This document shows, piece by piece, positions 37,456 to 46,745 of a DNA stretch of 64,000 nucleotides. The notes beneath the pieces are model-generated. The model did no database searches. It worked only from the letters and a program-made list of their open reading frames with translations, and was not told the DNA's origin. Made by a program: the position numbers and the translations under genes. The DNA lies in NCBI GenBank assembly GCA_964545315.1, contig CAZJGI010000011.1:5868-69867 (forward strand). Reading direction: 5' to 3'. Position 1 is the stretch's first letter. Each line of letters starts with the position of its first letter. Source of the stretch: JAAYJR01 sp964545315 (GTDB taxonomy: Bacteria > Bacteroidota > Bacteroidia > Bacteroidales > Prolixibacteraceae).

Positions 37456-38417
37456 TCTGACTTTGATAAAATCTGAAGAGCATGGATTTTATCTTTTTTC
37501 AGTTGTTGGGCTAACTCATCTATTCCGCTGAATTTTTGTTCATCCCTGATCTTACCCGTAAAGATCAGGGTAATCTGTTTATGATATAAATTTTGGGAGA
37601 AATCGAAAATATGGACTTCTATACTTCGCTTATCAGCATTATTATTGAATGTAGGCCTGGTGCCAATATTTAGCATACCTTTATACTTTACTCCTTCGGT
37701 AACTACCTCTACAGCATATACACCATAGCCGGGAATTAGTTTATGTTTACAGGAGGCTTCAATATTAGCTGTAGGGAAACCAATTTTTCTGCCAAGGCGT
37801 GTTCCTTTAATTACTGTACCATGGAGTGTATATCTGTATCCCAGCAAATTGTTTGCTTTTTCAACCTGTCCTTCTTCCAACGCGCTTCGAATTCTGGTAG
37901 AACTTACATGTGAACCATCAACTATAAGAGGGTCCTGCTTTTCTATAATGAACTGATACTCTTTTGCACACTCTTTCAAGTATTCAAAACTCCCTTCACG
38001 ATTCCTTCCAAAACGGTGGTCATAACCAACAACCAGGCAATGAGTCCTGATTTTATCTATCAGGATAGTTTTTACAAATTCGGAATACCGGAGTTCTGAA
38101 AATGCCTTGGTAAAAGGGTAAATTATCAAGTGATCGATCCCGGCTGTTCTGAAAAGTTCTTTTTTTTCATTAAGAGTGGTCAGAAGCCTTAAATTAGCCT
38201 CATCAGGAGTTGTAACCAGACGGGGGTGCGGGTCAAATGTAAAAATTACACTTTCCCCACCCTGTTTTTGGGCGATATTTTTTAAGCGTTCAATAACTCT
38301 TTGATGCCCCATATGAACACCATCAAAAGTTCCAATAGTTACTACAGGTTTATTGCCCCTGAAACTGCTAATGTCATTATATATTTTCACTTTATTTGTC
38401 TGATTAACGGCGAACAT
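37419..38417 (-). CDS. ribF: Bifunctional riboflavin kinase/FAD synthetase
   Basis: 332 residues. The N-terminal FMN adenylyltransferase has VTIGTFDGVHMGHQRVI (about 27-43) and GYDHRFGRNREG; the C-terminal riboflavin kinase has GTRLGRKIGFPTANIE and GMLNIGTRPTF. Together they convert riboflavin to FMN and FAD. The standard length is 310-330. It is convergent with the EEP gene and divergent from the thioredoxin-fold lipoprotein gene. Confidence 0.95.
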   Translation of the reverse strand: MFAVNQTNKVKIYNDISSFRGNKPVVTIGTFDGVHMGHQRVIERLKNIAQKQGGESVIFTFDPHPRLVTTPDEANLRLLTTLNEKKELFRTAGIDHLIIYPFTKAFSELRYSEFVKTILIDKIRTHCLVVGYDHRFGRNREGSFEYLKECAKEYQFIIEKQDPLIVDGSHVSSTRIRSALEEGQVEKANNLLGYRYTLHGTVIKGTRLGRKIGFPTANIEASCKHKLIPGYGVYAVEVVTEGVKYKGMLNIGTRPTFNNNADKRSIEVHIFDFSQNLYHKQITLIFTGKIRDEQKFSGIDELAQQLKKDKIHALQILSKSDHFLTSEQDTGK

Positions 38418-38453
38418 AATATTTTTTGATGAAATTTAGGTTAACTGGTTCCT

Positions 38454-38461
38454 TAAATTTG
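38454..38461 (+). promoter_or_regulatory. Candidate -7 box upstream of the thioredoxin-fold lipoprotein gene
   Basis: TAAATTTG matches TAnnTTTG. It sits about 108 bp before the ATG at 38569; no TTTG is at the ideal -33 distance, so this is tentative. Confidence 0.3.
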
Positions 38462-38568
38462 AAAATGTTCTAAATTCATTTAATTATGAATAACCATAAA
38501 AGCGGAATTTGTTAATTTTACAAACTTTAATCATTGAAGTGGATATAAAAAATTTGAAATTTTGTGAG

Positions 38569-39726
38569 ATGAATTTGAGAAGATTATTTGTTTTAACAGC
38601 TTTATCCGGATTTCTCTTATTTGCATGTAAGAAAGAAGCAAACTGGTTTTCCGTCAGTGGAAAGATCTCACATGCTGAAGGCCGTCTGTTATACCTGGAG
38701 GAATTACTAGTTTCATCATCGAAGGTGATAGATTCAGTCAGGGTTGACAGAGACGGAGAATTTAAATTTAAAGGACAGACCAACATGCCGACCTATTACT
38801 TGTTAAAGCTTAATGAAACAAAGTTTATTACTTTGCTTGTTGATTCTTTGGAGCAGGTGGTTGTTGAGGCTGATATAGCGAATTTTGAACGTGATTACAG
38901 AGTAAAGGGTTCACAGGGATCACTTTATGTAAAAGAATTGAACGATCAACTGTATAATACAAAGCATAAGTTAGATTCGCTTCAATCTCTGATTAATATG
39001 TATAAGGGGAATCCTGATTATGCTTCAATGAAAGTCCGCTGGGAGGAGGAATCAAAAAGGATAAAGGATAAGCAGGTCGAATATTCGAAGCAGTTTGTGA
39101 TGGACAATCCATTTTCTATGGCTAGTGTGCTCGCACTATATCAAAAATTTGACAATGAGACTTTTGTACTAAATGATATACAAACCATGAGAGTGGCTGC
39201 TTCTGCCTTAAATTCCATTTATCCACAGTCTGGCCACGTTAAAGCATTATATCAAAACACAATACAACTTCTACAGGAAGAAAGAAACGCCCGGCTTCAG
39301 CAGTTTATACAGGAACAGGGGCAGAACATACCTGATATTACCCTGCCTGATGTAAAAGGAGAGGATATTGCATTGTCCTCCCTTTCAGGTAATATTATTC
39401 TTGTTCAGTTCTGGTCTGCGGTTGACCGTAATTCAAGAGTTATGAATCAGGCTCTTGTTGAAGCATATAAGAAATACAAAAATAAAGGATTTGAGATTTA
39501 TCAGATAAGTGTTGATACTGACAGAACAGAATGGACAGATGCCATTGATGCAGATAAATTAATTTGGATAAATGTAGGAGATATGTCAGGAAGCAGACAT
39601 GCAACAAGTGTATATAATATTAAATCAATACCATACAATTACCTTCTTAACCGGGAGGGAATAATTGTAGCTCAGAATTTGAAAGGCCCTGCACTGGATA
39701 AAGCCATTGCTCAATTACTGAAATAG
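38569..39726 (+). CDS. Thioredoxin-fold (TlpA-like/DUF4369) lipoprotein lacking the CxxC active site
   Basis: 385 residues from the ATG at 38569, which gives a lipoprotein signal (TALSGFLLFACKK). The N-terminal half (about 25-120) is a DUF4369-type beta-sandwich. A helical linker comes next (about 130-250), then a TlpA/AhpC-type thioredoxin fold starting IPDITLPDVKGEDIALSSLSG. At the place where relatives carry a WCxxC active site, this protein has FWSAVDRNSRVMN, so it has no redox pair. The cis-proline loop IKSIPYNYLLN is kept. It is expected in the periplasm or outer membrane and may bind partners rather than reduce disulfides. The TTG-type longer frame from 38509 lacks a signal peptide. 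Confidence 0.87.
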   Translation: MNLRRLFVLTALSGFLLFACKKEANWFSVSGKISHAEGRLLYLEELLVSSSKVIDSVRVDRDGEFKFKGQTNMPTYYLLKLNETKFITLLVDSLEQVVVEADIANFERDYRVKGSQGSLYVKELNDQLYNTKHKLDSLQSLINMYKGNPDYASMKVRWEEESKRIKDKQVEYSKQFVMDNPFSMASVLALYQKFDNETFVLNDIQTMRVAASALNSIYPQSGHVKALYQNTIQLLQEERNARLQQFIQEQGQNIPDITLPDVKGEDIALSSLSGNIILVQFWSAVDRNSRVMNQALVEAYKKYKNKGFEIYQISVDTDRTEWTDAIDADKLIWINVGDMSGSRHATSVYNIKSIPYNYLLNREGIIVAQNLKGPALDKAIAQLLK

Positions 39727-39743
39727 TTTTTATTTATTAAAAC

Positions 39744-40490
39744 TTGGCAAGCAACAAAAAAATATATTTTATTTCTGATATTCATCTCGGGGCACCTGCT
39801 TTGGATAACAACAGGGAGAGGGAAAAGCTTTTTGTGAATTGGCTTGACCTTATAAAAGATGATGTGTCTGAATTATATCTTATGGGTGATATTTTTGATT
39901 TTTGGTTTGAGTATCAAAAAGTTGTTCCCAGAGGATTTACCAGAGTGCTTGGCCGCCTGGCAGATATGTCAGATAATGGTGTCACGGTACATTTTTTTAC
40001 AGGGAATCATGATCTCTGGATTTTTAATTATCTGCCCGGGGAGGTAGGATTAATTGTTCACAAAGAGGCATTAATTTGTGAAATACTAGGAAAAAAATTC
40101 TTTTTAGCTCATGGGGACGGCTTTGACAAAGAAGACAAAGCATACATTTTATTAAAAAAGATTTTTACGAATAAAACCCTGCAATGGATTTTTAGCCGCC
40201 TTCATCCGAATTTTGCTTTTTTTCTCGCTCACAAATGGTCAAAATCAAGCCGTTTATCAAAATTGGATGAGAAAGAAGAATTTAAAGTTAAGAATGAGGG
40301 GATGTTTAAGTTTGCTCAAAATTTTTTGGACAACGAGTGGATAGATTATTTTATCTTTGGGCACAGGCATAGAATAGCAGATGTTGAAATAAAAAAGGAT
40401 TCGAGGTTTATTTTGCTTGGAGACTGGATAACAAATTTTTCTTATGGGGTTTTCGATGGAGAATCATTTAAGCTGCTTAATTTCAGGTAA
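39744..40490 (+). CDS. LpxH-like UDP-2,3-diacylglucosamine diphosphatase
   Basis: 248 residues from a TTG start (39744). Calcineurin-type metallophosphatase motifs: ISDIHLGAP near residue 9, MGDIFDFWFEY near 42, FTGNHDLWIF near 80, AHGDGFD near 115, and FGHRHR near 200. In lipid A synthesis LpxH cleaves UDP-2,3-diacylglucosamine to 2,3-diacylglucosamine 1-phosphate at the inner membrane. Bacteroidota LpxH homologues are of this type, and the WF-rich segments fit membrane contact. It follows the lipoprotein gene by 17 bp on the same strand. Confidence 0.85.
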   Translation: MASNKKIYFISDIHLGAPALDNNREREKLFVNWLDLIKDDVSELYLMGDIFDFWFEYQKVVPRGFTRVLGRLADMSDNGVTVHFFTGNHDLWIFNYLPGEVGLIVHKEALICEILGKKFFLAHGDGFDKEDKAYILLKKIFTNKTLQWIFSRLHPNFAFFLAHKWSKSSRLSKLDEKEEFKVKNEGMFKFAQNFLDNEWIDYFIFGHRHRIADVEIKKDSRFILLGDWITNFSYGVFDGESFKLLNFR

Positions 40491-40624
40491 AAAGTATTTT
40501 CCTTTTGAAAAATATAAGAACAAGCACAATAAACAAAAATTATAAGCCAACATTCAGTAAATTGATATAAGAAAGAGTTTCAAAAATTAGATGATTTACT
40601 TTAAGTCGAGAGTTATTGAAGATT

Positions 40625-41707
40625 ATGACGAGAAAAATTTACACAAAAATTATAGGAACAGGAAGTTACCTGCCACCGATTGTTATAGATAACGACCATT
40701 TTTTGAATTATCAATTCTACGATCCTGGTAAAAAGGAGATAATTGATAAAAGTAATGAAGAAATTATAAGGAAGTTCAGGGAAATAACAAATATTGAAAA
40801 GCGACGCTATGTTTCAAAAAATCAGGTTACTTCTGATTTAGCGGCAAAGGCAATTGAAGATGCCTGTCATTCTGCAGGAGTGGATAAGGAGCAGCTTGAA
40901 TTTATTATAATCGGTCATAATTTTGGAGATATTCCTGATGGTAACGTCAGAAGTGACATGTTGCCCGGATTGGCGAATAAAGTGAAAATGAAGCTTCATA
41001 TAAAGAACCCTTCATGTATTTGCCACGATGTAGTCTCAGGATGCCCGGGTTGGACCCAGTCAATGGTAATAGCTGATGCATATATTAAATCAGGGTTTAT
41101 GAAGCTGGGAGCAGTGGTGGGAGCAGATGTCCTTTCGAGAATTTCAGACCCCCATGACCGTGATTCCATGATCTATGCTGATGGTGCAGGCGCTACAATT
41201 GTTAAAGCCGTTGAAAGTGAAACTCCTACAGGAATTTTATCATATGCACTCAGGTCTGATTCAGTCAGCTATGCCAATCTTCTTACATTGGGATATTCCT
41301 CAAATCCCCAACTGGATGGAAACGAACTGTGGATTAAGATGTTTGGGCATAAGCTTTATATTTATGCAATCAAAAAAGTACCCGGCGTTGTAAAGGAGAG
41401 TATCGAGAAAGCCGGCCTGGGCCTGAATGATATTAAAAAGATACTGATACATCAGGCTAATGAAAAAATGGATGAAGCTATTCTGAGCGGTATTTTTAAA
41501 CTTTACGGCGAAAAACATATTCCTAATGGAATAATGCCAATGAGTATAAGGGAATTAGGTAATTCCTCGACTGCTACCGTTCCTACACTTCTTGATTTGA
41601 TTGTTAAAGGGAAAATTGAAGGACAACAGATAAATAAAGATGATTATGTAGTGCTCTGTTCAGTCGGGGCCGGAATGAATATAAACTCTATTGTTTATAA
41701 ATGGTGA
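40625..41707 (+). CDS. 3-oxoacyl-ACP synthase III family protein
   Basis: 360 residues from the ATG at 40625; a TTG at 40616 would add three residues. It has the KAS III catalytic residues: Cys140 in HDVVSGCPGWTQSM, His in ILIHQANEKMDE, and Asn in ELGNSSTATVPTLL. KAS III enzymes start fatty acid synthesis with acetyl-CoA and malonyl-ACP. This copy diverges from typical FabH (long N-terminal segment, DIPDGNVRSD loop), as many Bacteroidota paralogues do. It could make other short-chain beta-ketoacyl products. It is monocistronic, 78 bp before rmuC. Confidence 0.87.
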   Translation: MTRKIYTKIIGTGSYLPPIVIDNDHFLNYQFYDPGKKEIIDKSNEEIIRKFREITNIEKRRYVSKNQVTSDLAAKAIEDACHSAGVDKEQLEFIIIGHNFGDIPDGNVRSDMLPGLANKVKMKLHIKNPSCICHDVVSGCPGWTQSMVIADAYIKSGFMKLGAVVGADVLSRISDPHDRDSMIYADGAGATIVKAVESETPTGILSYALRSDSVSYANLLTLGYSSNPQLDGNELWIKMFGHKLYIYAIKKVPGVVKESIEKAGLGLNDIKKILIHQANEKMDEAILSGIFKLYGEKHIPNGIMPMSIRELGNSSTATVPTLLDLIVKGKIEGQQINKDDYVVLCSVGAGMNINSIVYKW

Positions 41708-41784
41708 AACATTACCATGGGAAATTAGTTATAAATTATATGTTTTAGCTAATTTAGATCTTTATTTGACACTTAGTTTTCCTC

Positions 41785-43140
41785 ATGGATGAAAAAATAT
41801 TTCTTCTTCTATTGGCAGTTGCTGTTGTTGTTTTTATAGCATTCCTGTTTTATCTTCATTATAAACATCAGCAAAGAATTATTTCTCTGAACAGTGATTT
41901 TCGTAATATCGAGAAACATCTGGAATCTGAAAAAGGAGAAGCTGAGAAAAGGATGCTCGTATGGGCAGAAAAATTCAATGCACTGAGCACAGGGTATGAG
42001 ATCATGAAATCTGAACTGGAGAAAATCAGAAAGGATAATTTATTTTTAACAGGTCAGATAGAAAAAGAAAAGACAGACAACCTAAATCTTCAGGATAAAA
42101 TTAACAACCAAAAAGCAGAACTAGAGGATATTCAGAAAAAATTCACCGTTGAGTTTGAAAATATTGCAGGTAAGATACTCAAGAAAAACAGCGAAGAGTT
42201 CACACTGGTCAACCTTAAAAATTTAGGGGATGTCTTAAATCCCTTAAAAGATAAAATAAACATATTTGAGAAGAAGGTAGAGGATACATATCAGAAGGGT
42301 TTGAGGGACCAGACGGATCTGCGGGCAGAATTAAAAAAGCTTTATGAACTGAACCAGAGAATGAGTGAGGAGGCCGGAAATCTCACAAGGGCTCTTAAAG
42401 GTGATGTAAAGAAACAGGGAAACTGGGGGGAAGTTGTCCTTGAACGTATATTGGAAAGGTCTGGCCTCAATGAAGGTGAACAGGGATATCATATCCAGTA
42501 TAGTGATAACTCAGCTGACGGGAAACGCATTCAGCCCGATGTTGTGGTTAACTTGCCCGATAATAAGCATATTATAATTGATTCAAAAGTTTCTCTGGTT
42601 GCATATGAAAGGGCAGTTAATGCACAAAAAGAGGAAGAATACTTAAAATATATCAAAGAGCATATATTAAGTCTTAGAGCTCATGTTAAAGGATTGAGCG
42701 ACAAGCATTATCAGACAGCATCAAGATTAAACTCACCTGATTTCGTTTTACTTTTTATACCTGTAGAAGCATCCTTCAGCATTGCCGTCCGTGAAGACCA
42801 GGAGTTATTCTCTTTTGCCTGGGACCAAAAGGTTGTAATAGTGAGCCCTTCTACCTTACTCGCCACCCTTAGAACAATTGCCTCGATCTGGCAACAGGAA
42901 AACCAGACCAGGAATGCTATGGAAATAGCCAGGCAGGGTGGTGCCCTGTATGATAAATTTGTGAATTTTATTTCTGATATGGAAAAACTGGGAAATAATT
43001 TAAGGCTGGCTCATAATAGTTACAGGGACGCTATGAACAAATTATCTGAAGGGCAGGGTAATCTTGTACGTTCCTCTGAAAAGCTCAAAGAATTGGGGGC
43101 AAAAGCTTCAAAACAAATTCCTAAAAATATGCTGGAATGA
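41785..43140 (+). CDS. rmuC: DNA recombination protein RmuC
   Basis: 451 residues: an N-terminal membrane segment (residues 5-24), a coiled coil (about 30-130), then the RmuC domain with GDVKKQGNWGEVVLERILERSGL, ADGKRIQPDVVVNLP, IIDSKVSLVAYERA, and VIVSPSTLLATLRTIASIW. RmuC acts as a putative nuclease limiting inversions at short inverted repeats. Length is typical. It is convergent with the peroxiredoxin gene, 2 bp apart. Confidence 0.95.
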   Translation: MDEKIFLLLLAVAVVVFIAFLFYLHYKHQQRIISLNSDFRNIEKHLESEKGEAEKRMLVWAEKFNALSTGYEIMKSELEKIRKDNLFLTGQIEKEKTDNLNLQDKINNQKAELEDIQKKFTVEFENIAGKILKKNSEEFTLVNLKNLGDVLNPLKDKINIFEKKVEDTYQKGLRDQTDLRAELKKLYELNQRMSEEAGNLTRALKGDVKKQGNWGEVVLERILERSGLNEGEQGYHIQYSDNSADGKRIQPDVVVNLPDNKHIIIDSKVSLVAYERAVNAQKEEEYLKYIKEHILSLRAHVKGLSDKHYQTASRLNSPDFVLLFIPVEASFSIAVREDQELFSFAWDQKVVIVSPSTLLATLRTIASIWQQENQTRNAMEIARQGGALYDKFVNFISDMEKLGNNLRLAHNSYRDAMNKLSEGQGNLVRSSEKLKELGAKASKQIPKNMLE

Positions 43141-43142
43141 TA

Positions 43143-43706
43143 CTAACTCTTACTTTTTAAAAAATTCAGCACATCAGCAGTATCCTCTTTAGCCTTCACC
43201 TGTTCATTTTTGTAAACTACTTTACCCTTTTTGTCGAGAATGAATGTCCACCGGCTTGTGGTTACCCCTCTTTCCAACTCAAATGCTTTTCCGTTGAATT
43301 CATTCTTGACAACACCGCCTTCCCGGGTTGGAACCCCGAATATGCCTGCAATTTTTCCTGACTCGTCTGAAAGCAGGGTGAAATTGAGGTTGTGGGCCTC
43401 CTTGAAAAATTTTAAGCCTTCAGGATTGTCACCGCTTACGCCTACAATCATTGCATTTAACTTTTTCAGGTCACTGCTCATATCACGGTAATTACATGCC
43501 TGGGCAGTGCAGCCACCTGTCATAGCTGCAGGGTAAAAATAGACAACAAGGTATTCCTTTCCCAGGTGATCGCTTAAGTTCCAGACAGAGCCATTATCTG
43601 CTGTTGCTTCAAATCCCGGGACTCTGTCCCCTATATTTAAACCGTTTTGTGCAAATGATCCCTGCGTAAGGGAAATAGCCAGAATTGTAATTATTATTGC
43701 CTTCAT
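43143..43706 (-). CDS. Exported peroxiredoxin (BCP/AhpC-TSA family)
   Basis: 187 residues with a Sec signal MKAIIITILAISLTQGSFAQ. The peroxidatic Cys66 is in AMTGGCTAQAC and Cys71 five residues later can resolve it, as in atypical two-cysteine BCP enzymes. VVYFYPAAMTGG and GVVKNEFNGKAF are other family marks. It reduces hydroperoxides; the reductant in the periplasm is not evident. It is transcribed alone, with RmuC ending 2 bp away. Confidence 0.9.
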   Translation of the reverse strand: MKAIIITILAISLTQGSFAQNGLNIGDRVPGFEATADNGSVWNLSDHLGKEYLVVYFYPAAMTGGCTAQACNYRDMSSDLKKLNAMIVGVSGDNPEGLKFFKEAHNLNFTLLSDESGKIAGIFGVPTREGGVVKNEFNGKAFELERGVTTSRWTFILDKKGKVVYKNEQVKAKEDTADVLNFLKSKS

Positions 43707-43891
43707 TTTAATGTAACTTAGTTAAAATTAATATTCTTATTTTATATAATGGTGTATACCTGTTTTCTCCTGAATCTTTTACTTACTTATTTCTCCGGAC
43801 ATCAGATTTTCTTGTTTCAAAATAAATAAACCATCTATAATACAATTAAAAAGCTAAAATGTTTTATTAAATTTATACCATAGTAAAAAAT

Positions 43892-44308
43892 ATGGGCAGG
43901 GCATATACATACCGTTGCGATAAATGTGGCTTTGAGGATCAATTCAACGAAGGACATGGCTTTTTAATTCATTCCATGACTTTAGGCTCATATTTAAATA
44001 TCAATACAAGATTATTTCATCACAAGACAAACTCGGTTATAGAAAAACTTGCACAAGAGCATAAAGATTTGTTTATTGACGCCTGCTTTAAGATATATAA
44101 ATGTCCCGATTGCAATCTGTTATATGATAAAATTGAAGTAATAGCTTCCAGTGACGGGAGGATTCTGCACAAGAGTGAATTCCGTTGTACCCAATGCCGT
44201 GCCAGGCTTAAGCTTACAAATATTCACAGGTTAAAAAAAGCAGTTTGTCCATCTTGTAAAAATTTCACTTTCCGATTAGACCAGAGGAGGATGGCCTTAT
44301 GGGACTAA
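43892..44308 (+). CDS. Small protein with four CxxC pairs (zinc-ribbon-like)
   Basis: 138 residues with cysteine pairs at 9/12 (YRCDKCGF), 71/74 (YKCPDCNLLY), 99/102 (FRCTQCRARL) and 119/122 (AVCPSCKNFTF). The first and second pairs are separated by a helical insert; the last two are close together. This suggests two zinc ribbons or rubredoxin-like knuckles. I do not recognise a named family. It overlaps the convergent GntP gene by 4 bp and is not linked to an obvious pathway. Confidence 0.7.
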   Translation: MGRAYTYRCDKCGFEDQFNEGHGFLIHSMTLGSYLNINTRLFHHKTNSVIEKLAQEHKDLFIDACFKIYKCPDCNLLYDKIEVIASSDGRILHKSEFRCTQCRARLKLTNIHRLKKAVCPSCKNFTFRLDQRRMALWD

Positions 44309-45660
44309 AAAAACAGACTTGCCAGCAGAGCCAAAATCAAACCGGTAACCGCAATTATTGATTCCATCACAGTCCAGCTTTGGAGTGTTTGTTTTTCATT
44401 CATTCCAAGGTATTTCCCTACAAGCCAGAATCCGCTGTCATTCACATGTGAGAGCAGGGTTGCCCCCGAGGCAATAGCAATCACTACTAAAGCCCGTTGA
44501 GGGTCATTAAGTCCAAATTCATTAATCACCGGGGCGATTATTCCCGCTGCTGTGATCATAGCTACTGTCGCTGATCCCTGGGTAACCCTGACAACAGCGG
44601 CAAGTAACCAGGCGAGGAGAATTGGAGGAAGAGGTGAATTGGCCATAGATTCTGCCATTATATTACCTATGCCACTGTCTATCAATACTTGTTTCAATAC
44701 TCCGCCGGCTCCTGTGATAAGAATTATTATTCCGGCCGGGCCGAGTGCTTTAGTGCTGAGATCAAGAATTTTATTCTTTTCCATTCCCCGTTTAATGCAT
44801 AAGAAATAGATAGCTATAAGGGTAGCTATTATAAGGGCCGAGAATGGGTGACCTATGAATTCAATAATGTCTGTAAACAAAGATTTTGAGATTACCTCTT
44901 TAGTAACTGCCAGCCCTGTAAAAGTATTCACCAGTATTAAAAAAAGAGGAATGGAGATAATAATGGCTATTAGTCCGAACGGTGGATAACTTTCTGTGCC
45001 ATTTCCCTGAGGTTTTTTATCGAGATCAAACGGAGGTTCCAGGTAGATTTTTTTTGAAATGTATTTTCCCCAAAGAGGTCCGGCAATAACTGCTGTAGGG
45101 AAACCTAAAATTATTCCTAACAATATTACCCATCCAAGTTGTGCGTTTATTATATCGGCAACTGCCACAGGCCCCGGGGTAGGAGGTATAAAGCTGTGCG
45201 TTACTGCCAGGCCTGCAAGGAGAGGTATTGCATAGTAGAGCAGGGATCTCTTTGTATCCCGCGATAATGCATAAATTATGGGAACAAGAATAATAAAGCC
45301 CACATCCAGAAAAACCGGAATTGCCACAATAAAGCCAGTTATGACCATTGCCCATGAAGCCCGGTCTTTACCAAACTTTTTTACCAGGTAATGAGCCATT
45401 GATTCTGCTCCTCCCGAGCTCTCAAGCATTTGTCCGAAAATAGCGCCCAGCCCGACTACCGTAGCTACAAATCCAAGAGTGCCTGCCATACCTTCCTGAA
45501 TAGCCTGAATAACTCCTTTAAGGGGCATTCCTGAAATTATACCAACATAGATGGCTGTTATTAAAAGAGAAATAAACGCGCTTATCTTCAGCTTCAATAC
45601 CAATATAAGGAGTAAGGCAACCGCCGAAATAACAATGAATATTAAAAATAATGTTGACAT
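44305..45660 (-). CDS. GntP-family gluconate/organic acid permease
   Basis: 451 residues of a polytopic membrane protein with about 12-14 segments and GntP signatures: GVIQAIQEGMAGTLGFVATVVGLGAIFGQMLESSGGAE near residue 50, FIPPTPGPVAVADIINA near 155, and ITGAGGVLKQVLIDSGIG near 315. Relatives carry out proton symport of gluconate, D-serine or hydroxybutyrate. The SATVAMITAAGIIAPVI segment is conserved. No catabolic gene is adjacent on the same strand, so the substrate is unknown. It follows the AraC gene on the minus strand by 91 bp. Confidence 0.9.
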   Translation of the reverse strand: MSTLFLIFIVISAVALLLILVLKLKISAFISLLITAIYVGIISGMPLKGVIQAIQEGMAGTLGFVATVVGLGAIFGQMLESSGGAESMAHYLVKKFGKDRASWAMVITGFIVAIPVFLDVGFIILVPIIYALSRDTKRSLLYYAIPLLAGLAVTHSFIPPTPGPVAVADIINAQLGWVILLGIILGFPTAVIAGPLWGKYISKKIYLEPPFDLDKKPQGNGTESYPPFGLIAIIISIPLFLILVNTFTGLAVTKEVISKSLFTDIIEFIGHPFSALIIATLIAIYFLCIKRGMEKNKILDLSTKALGPAGIIILITGAGGVLKQVLIDSGIGNIMAESMANSPLPPILLAWLLAAVVRVTQGSATVAMITAAGIIAPVINEFGLNDPQRALVVIAIASGATLLSHVNDSGFWLVGKYLGMNEKQTLQSWTVMESIIAVTGLILALLASLFF

Positions 45661-45751
45661 CTTTATCAGATTAGTTTTGGGCCATAAAGTTAGAGTTTAA
45701 CCGGAATTATGCAAATAGCAGCCGGTATGCCGTGAAGATCAAAATTATTTC

Positions 45752-46612
45752 TTAGTATTTTAAACGGTTACGATACTGACGAGGCGGCATGCCCATCTTT
45801 TTTTTGAAATCACGGGTAAAATAGTATGGGTCTGAATATCCTAACAGGAAGGATATTTCTTTTATTTTCATTTTTGTGTAATCAAGAAATTCACAAGCTT
45901 TTAGAATTTTTAAATGGGCAAAATAACTCATTGGGGGATAATTAGTCTCTTTCCTGAAAAGCGTTGTAAAATAGGTAGGTGAGAATCCTGCCTCTCTCGA
46001 AATCTGAAGGAGTGTAAGTTTTTTCTGAAGGTTTTTTTCCATAAAACTTACTGCTTTTCTCATTACCGGATTAATCTCATCGGCTATATCGTCACTGGTT
46101 CTGCTGGCATAGATAAATGTAGCCAGCAGGTGGCCGAAGCAAAGGTTAATATATTCAATATTCTGATCATGAAATCCTTTTGAAATGTTGTTGAATATTT
46201 CATAAAACAGCATTTCGCGGTTGGCTACCATATTGTTAACTGACGGTACGAGGTTACGGACAACAGAGAATTCACTTACAAGTTGCTTCACCCTTCTGCC
46301 CCCGAACCCTGCATAAAAAAAATGGCAGGCCACTCCCGGTGCCGGACAGAACCGAAAGCTGTCGCCCCGTCTCACAATAAAAAACTGATCCCCTGAAACA
46401 GGAACTTTCTCACCTTCAAGGTAAACAGCCCCCTTTCCTTTTGTGCAAAATACCAATAAGTTATTTTCTGTTTTTACTCCTGAATCCCATGAAGTTCCTT
46501 CTTCAATCTCCAGTTCGCCTGCTTCAACCAGATAAAGATCCCCTGAGCCGTAACTTTTATTGTCATCAGGGATGGTGGGGGGCAGGTTGTAATGTTTTAT
46601 CTCTTTTAACAT
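45752..46612 (-). CDS. AraC-family transcriptional regulator
   Basis: 286 residues. An N-terminal cupin-like sensor domain (about 20-150, with VSGDQFFIVRRGDSFRFCP) is followed by a C-terminal double helix-turn-helix: KKLTLLQISREAGFSPTYFTTLFRKET and MKIKEISFLLGYSDPYYFTRDFKKKMGMPPRQYR. It is divergent from the corrinoid protein gene (about 130 bp between) and just upstream of the GntP permease, so it could control either. The ligand is not known. Confidence 0.9.
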   Translation of the reverse strand: MLKEIKHYNLPPTIPDDNKSYGSGDLYLVEAGELEIEEGTSWDSGVKTENNLLVFCTKGKGAVYLEGEKVPVSGDQFFIVRRGDSFRFCPAPGVACHFFYAGFGGRRVKQLVSEFSVVRNLVPSVNNMVANREMLFYEIFNNISKGFHDQNIEYINLCFGHLLATFIYASRTSDDIADEINPVMRKAVSFMEKNLQKKLTLLQISREAGFSPTYFTTLFRKETNYPPMSYFAHLKILKACEFLDYTKMKIKEISFLLGYSDPYYFTRDFKKKMGMPPRQYRNRLKY

Positions 46613-46711
46613 AGTATAAATTTTCTCCGGCAGGCATAAAAGTTATAAAATAAAGTAATATTATCCATCTTTTTCAAAGAAAATACTATTTTTTAACTTT
46701 TGTTGTTCTAA

Positions 46712-46719
46712 TATATTTG
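46712..46719 (+). promoter_or_regulatory. Candidate -7 box for the corrinoid methyltransferase cluster
   Basis: TATATTTG matches TAnnTTTG. It overlaps the in-frame GTG at 46719, implying that this GTG is not translated and that the ATG at 46746 is the start, with a leader of about 20 nt. A TTTG at 46699 is too close to be the -33 element. Confidence 0.4.
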
Positions 46720-46745
46720 TGGAAACCAAAAATTTACTTACAAGC

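Noticed and set aside
46719..46721. GTG start for the corrinoid protein
   Set aside because: It overlaps a good -7 box, and the ATG at 46746 starts the conserved domain.
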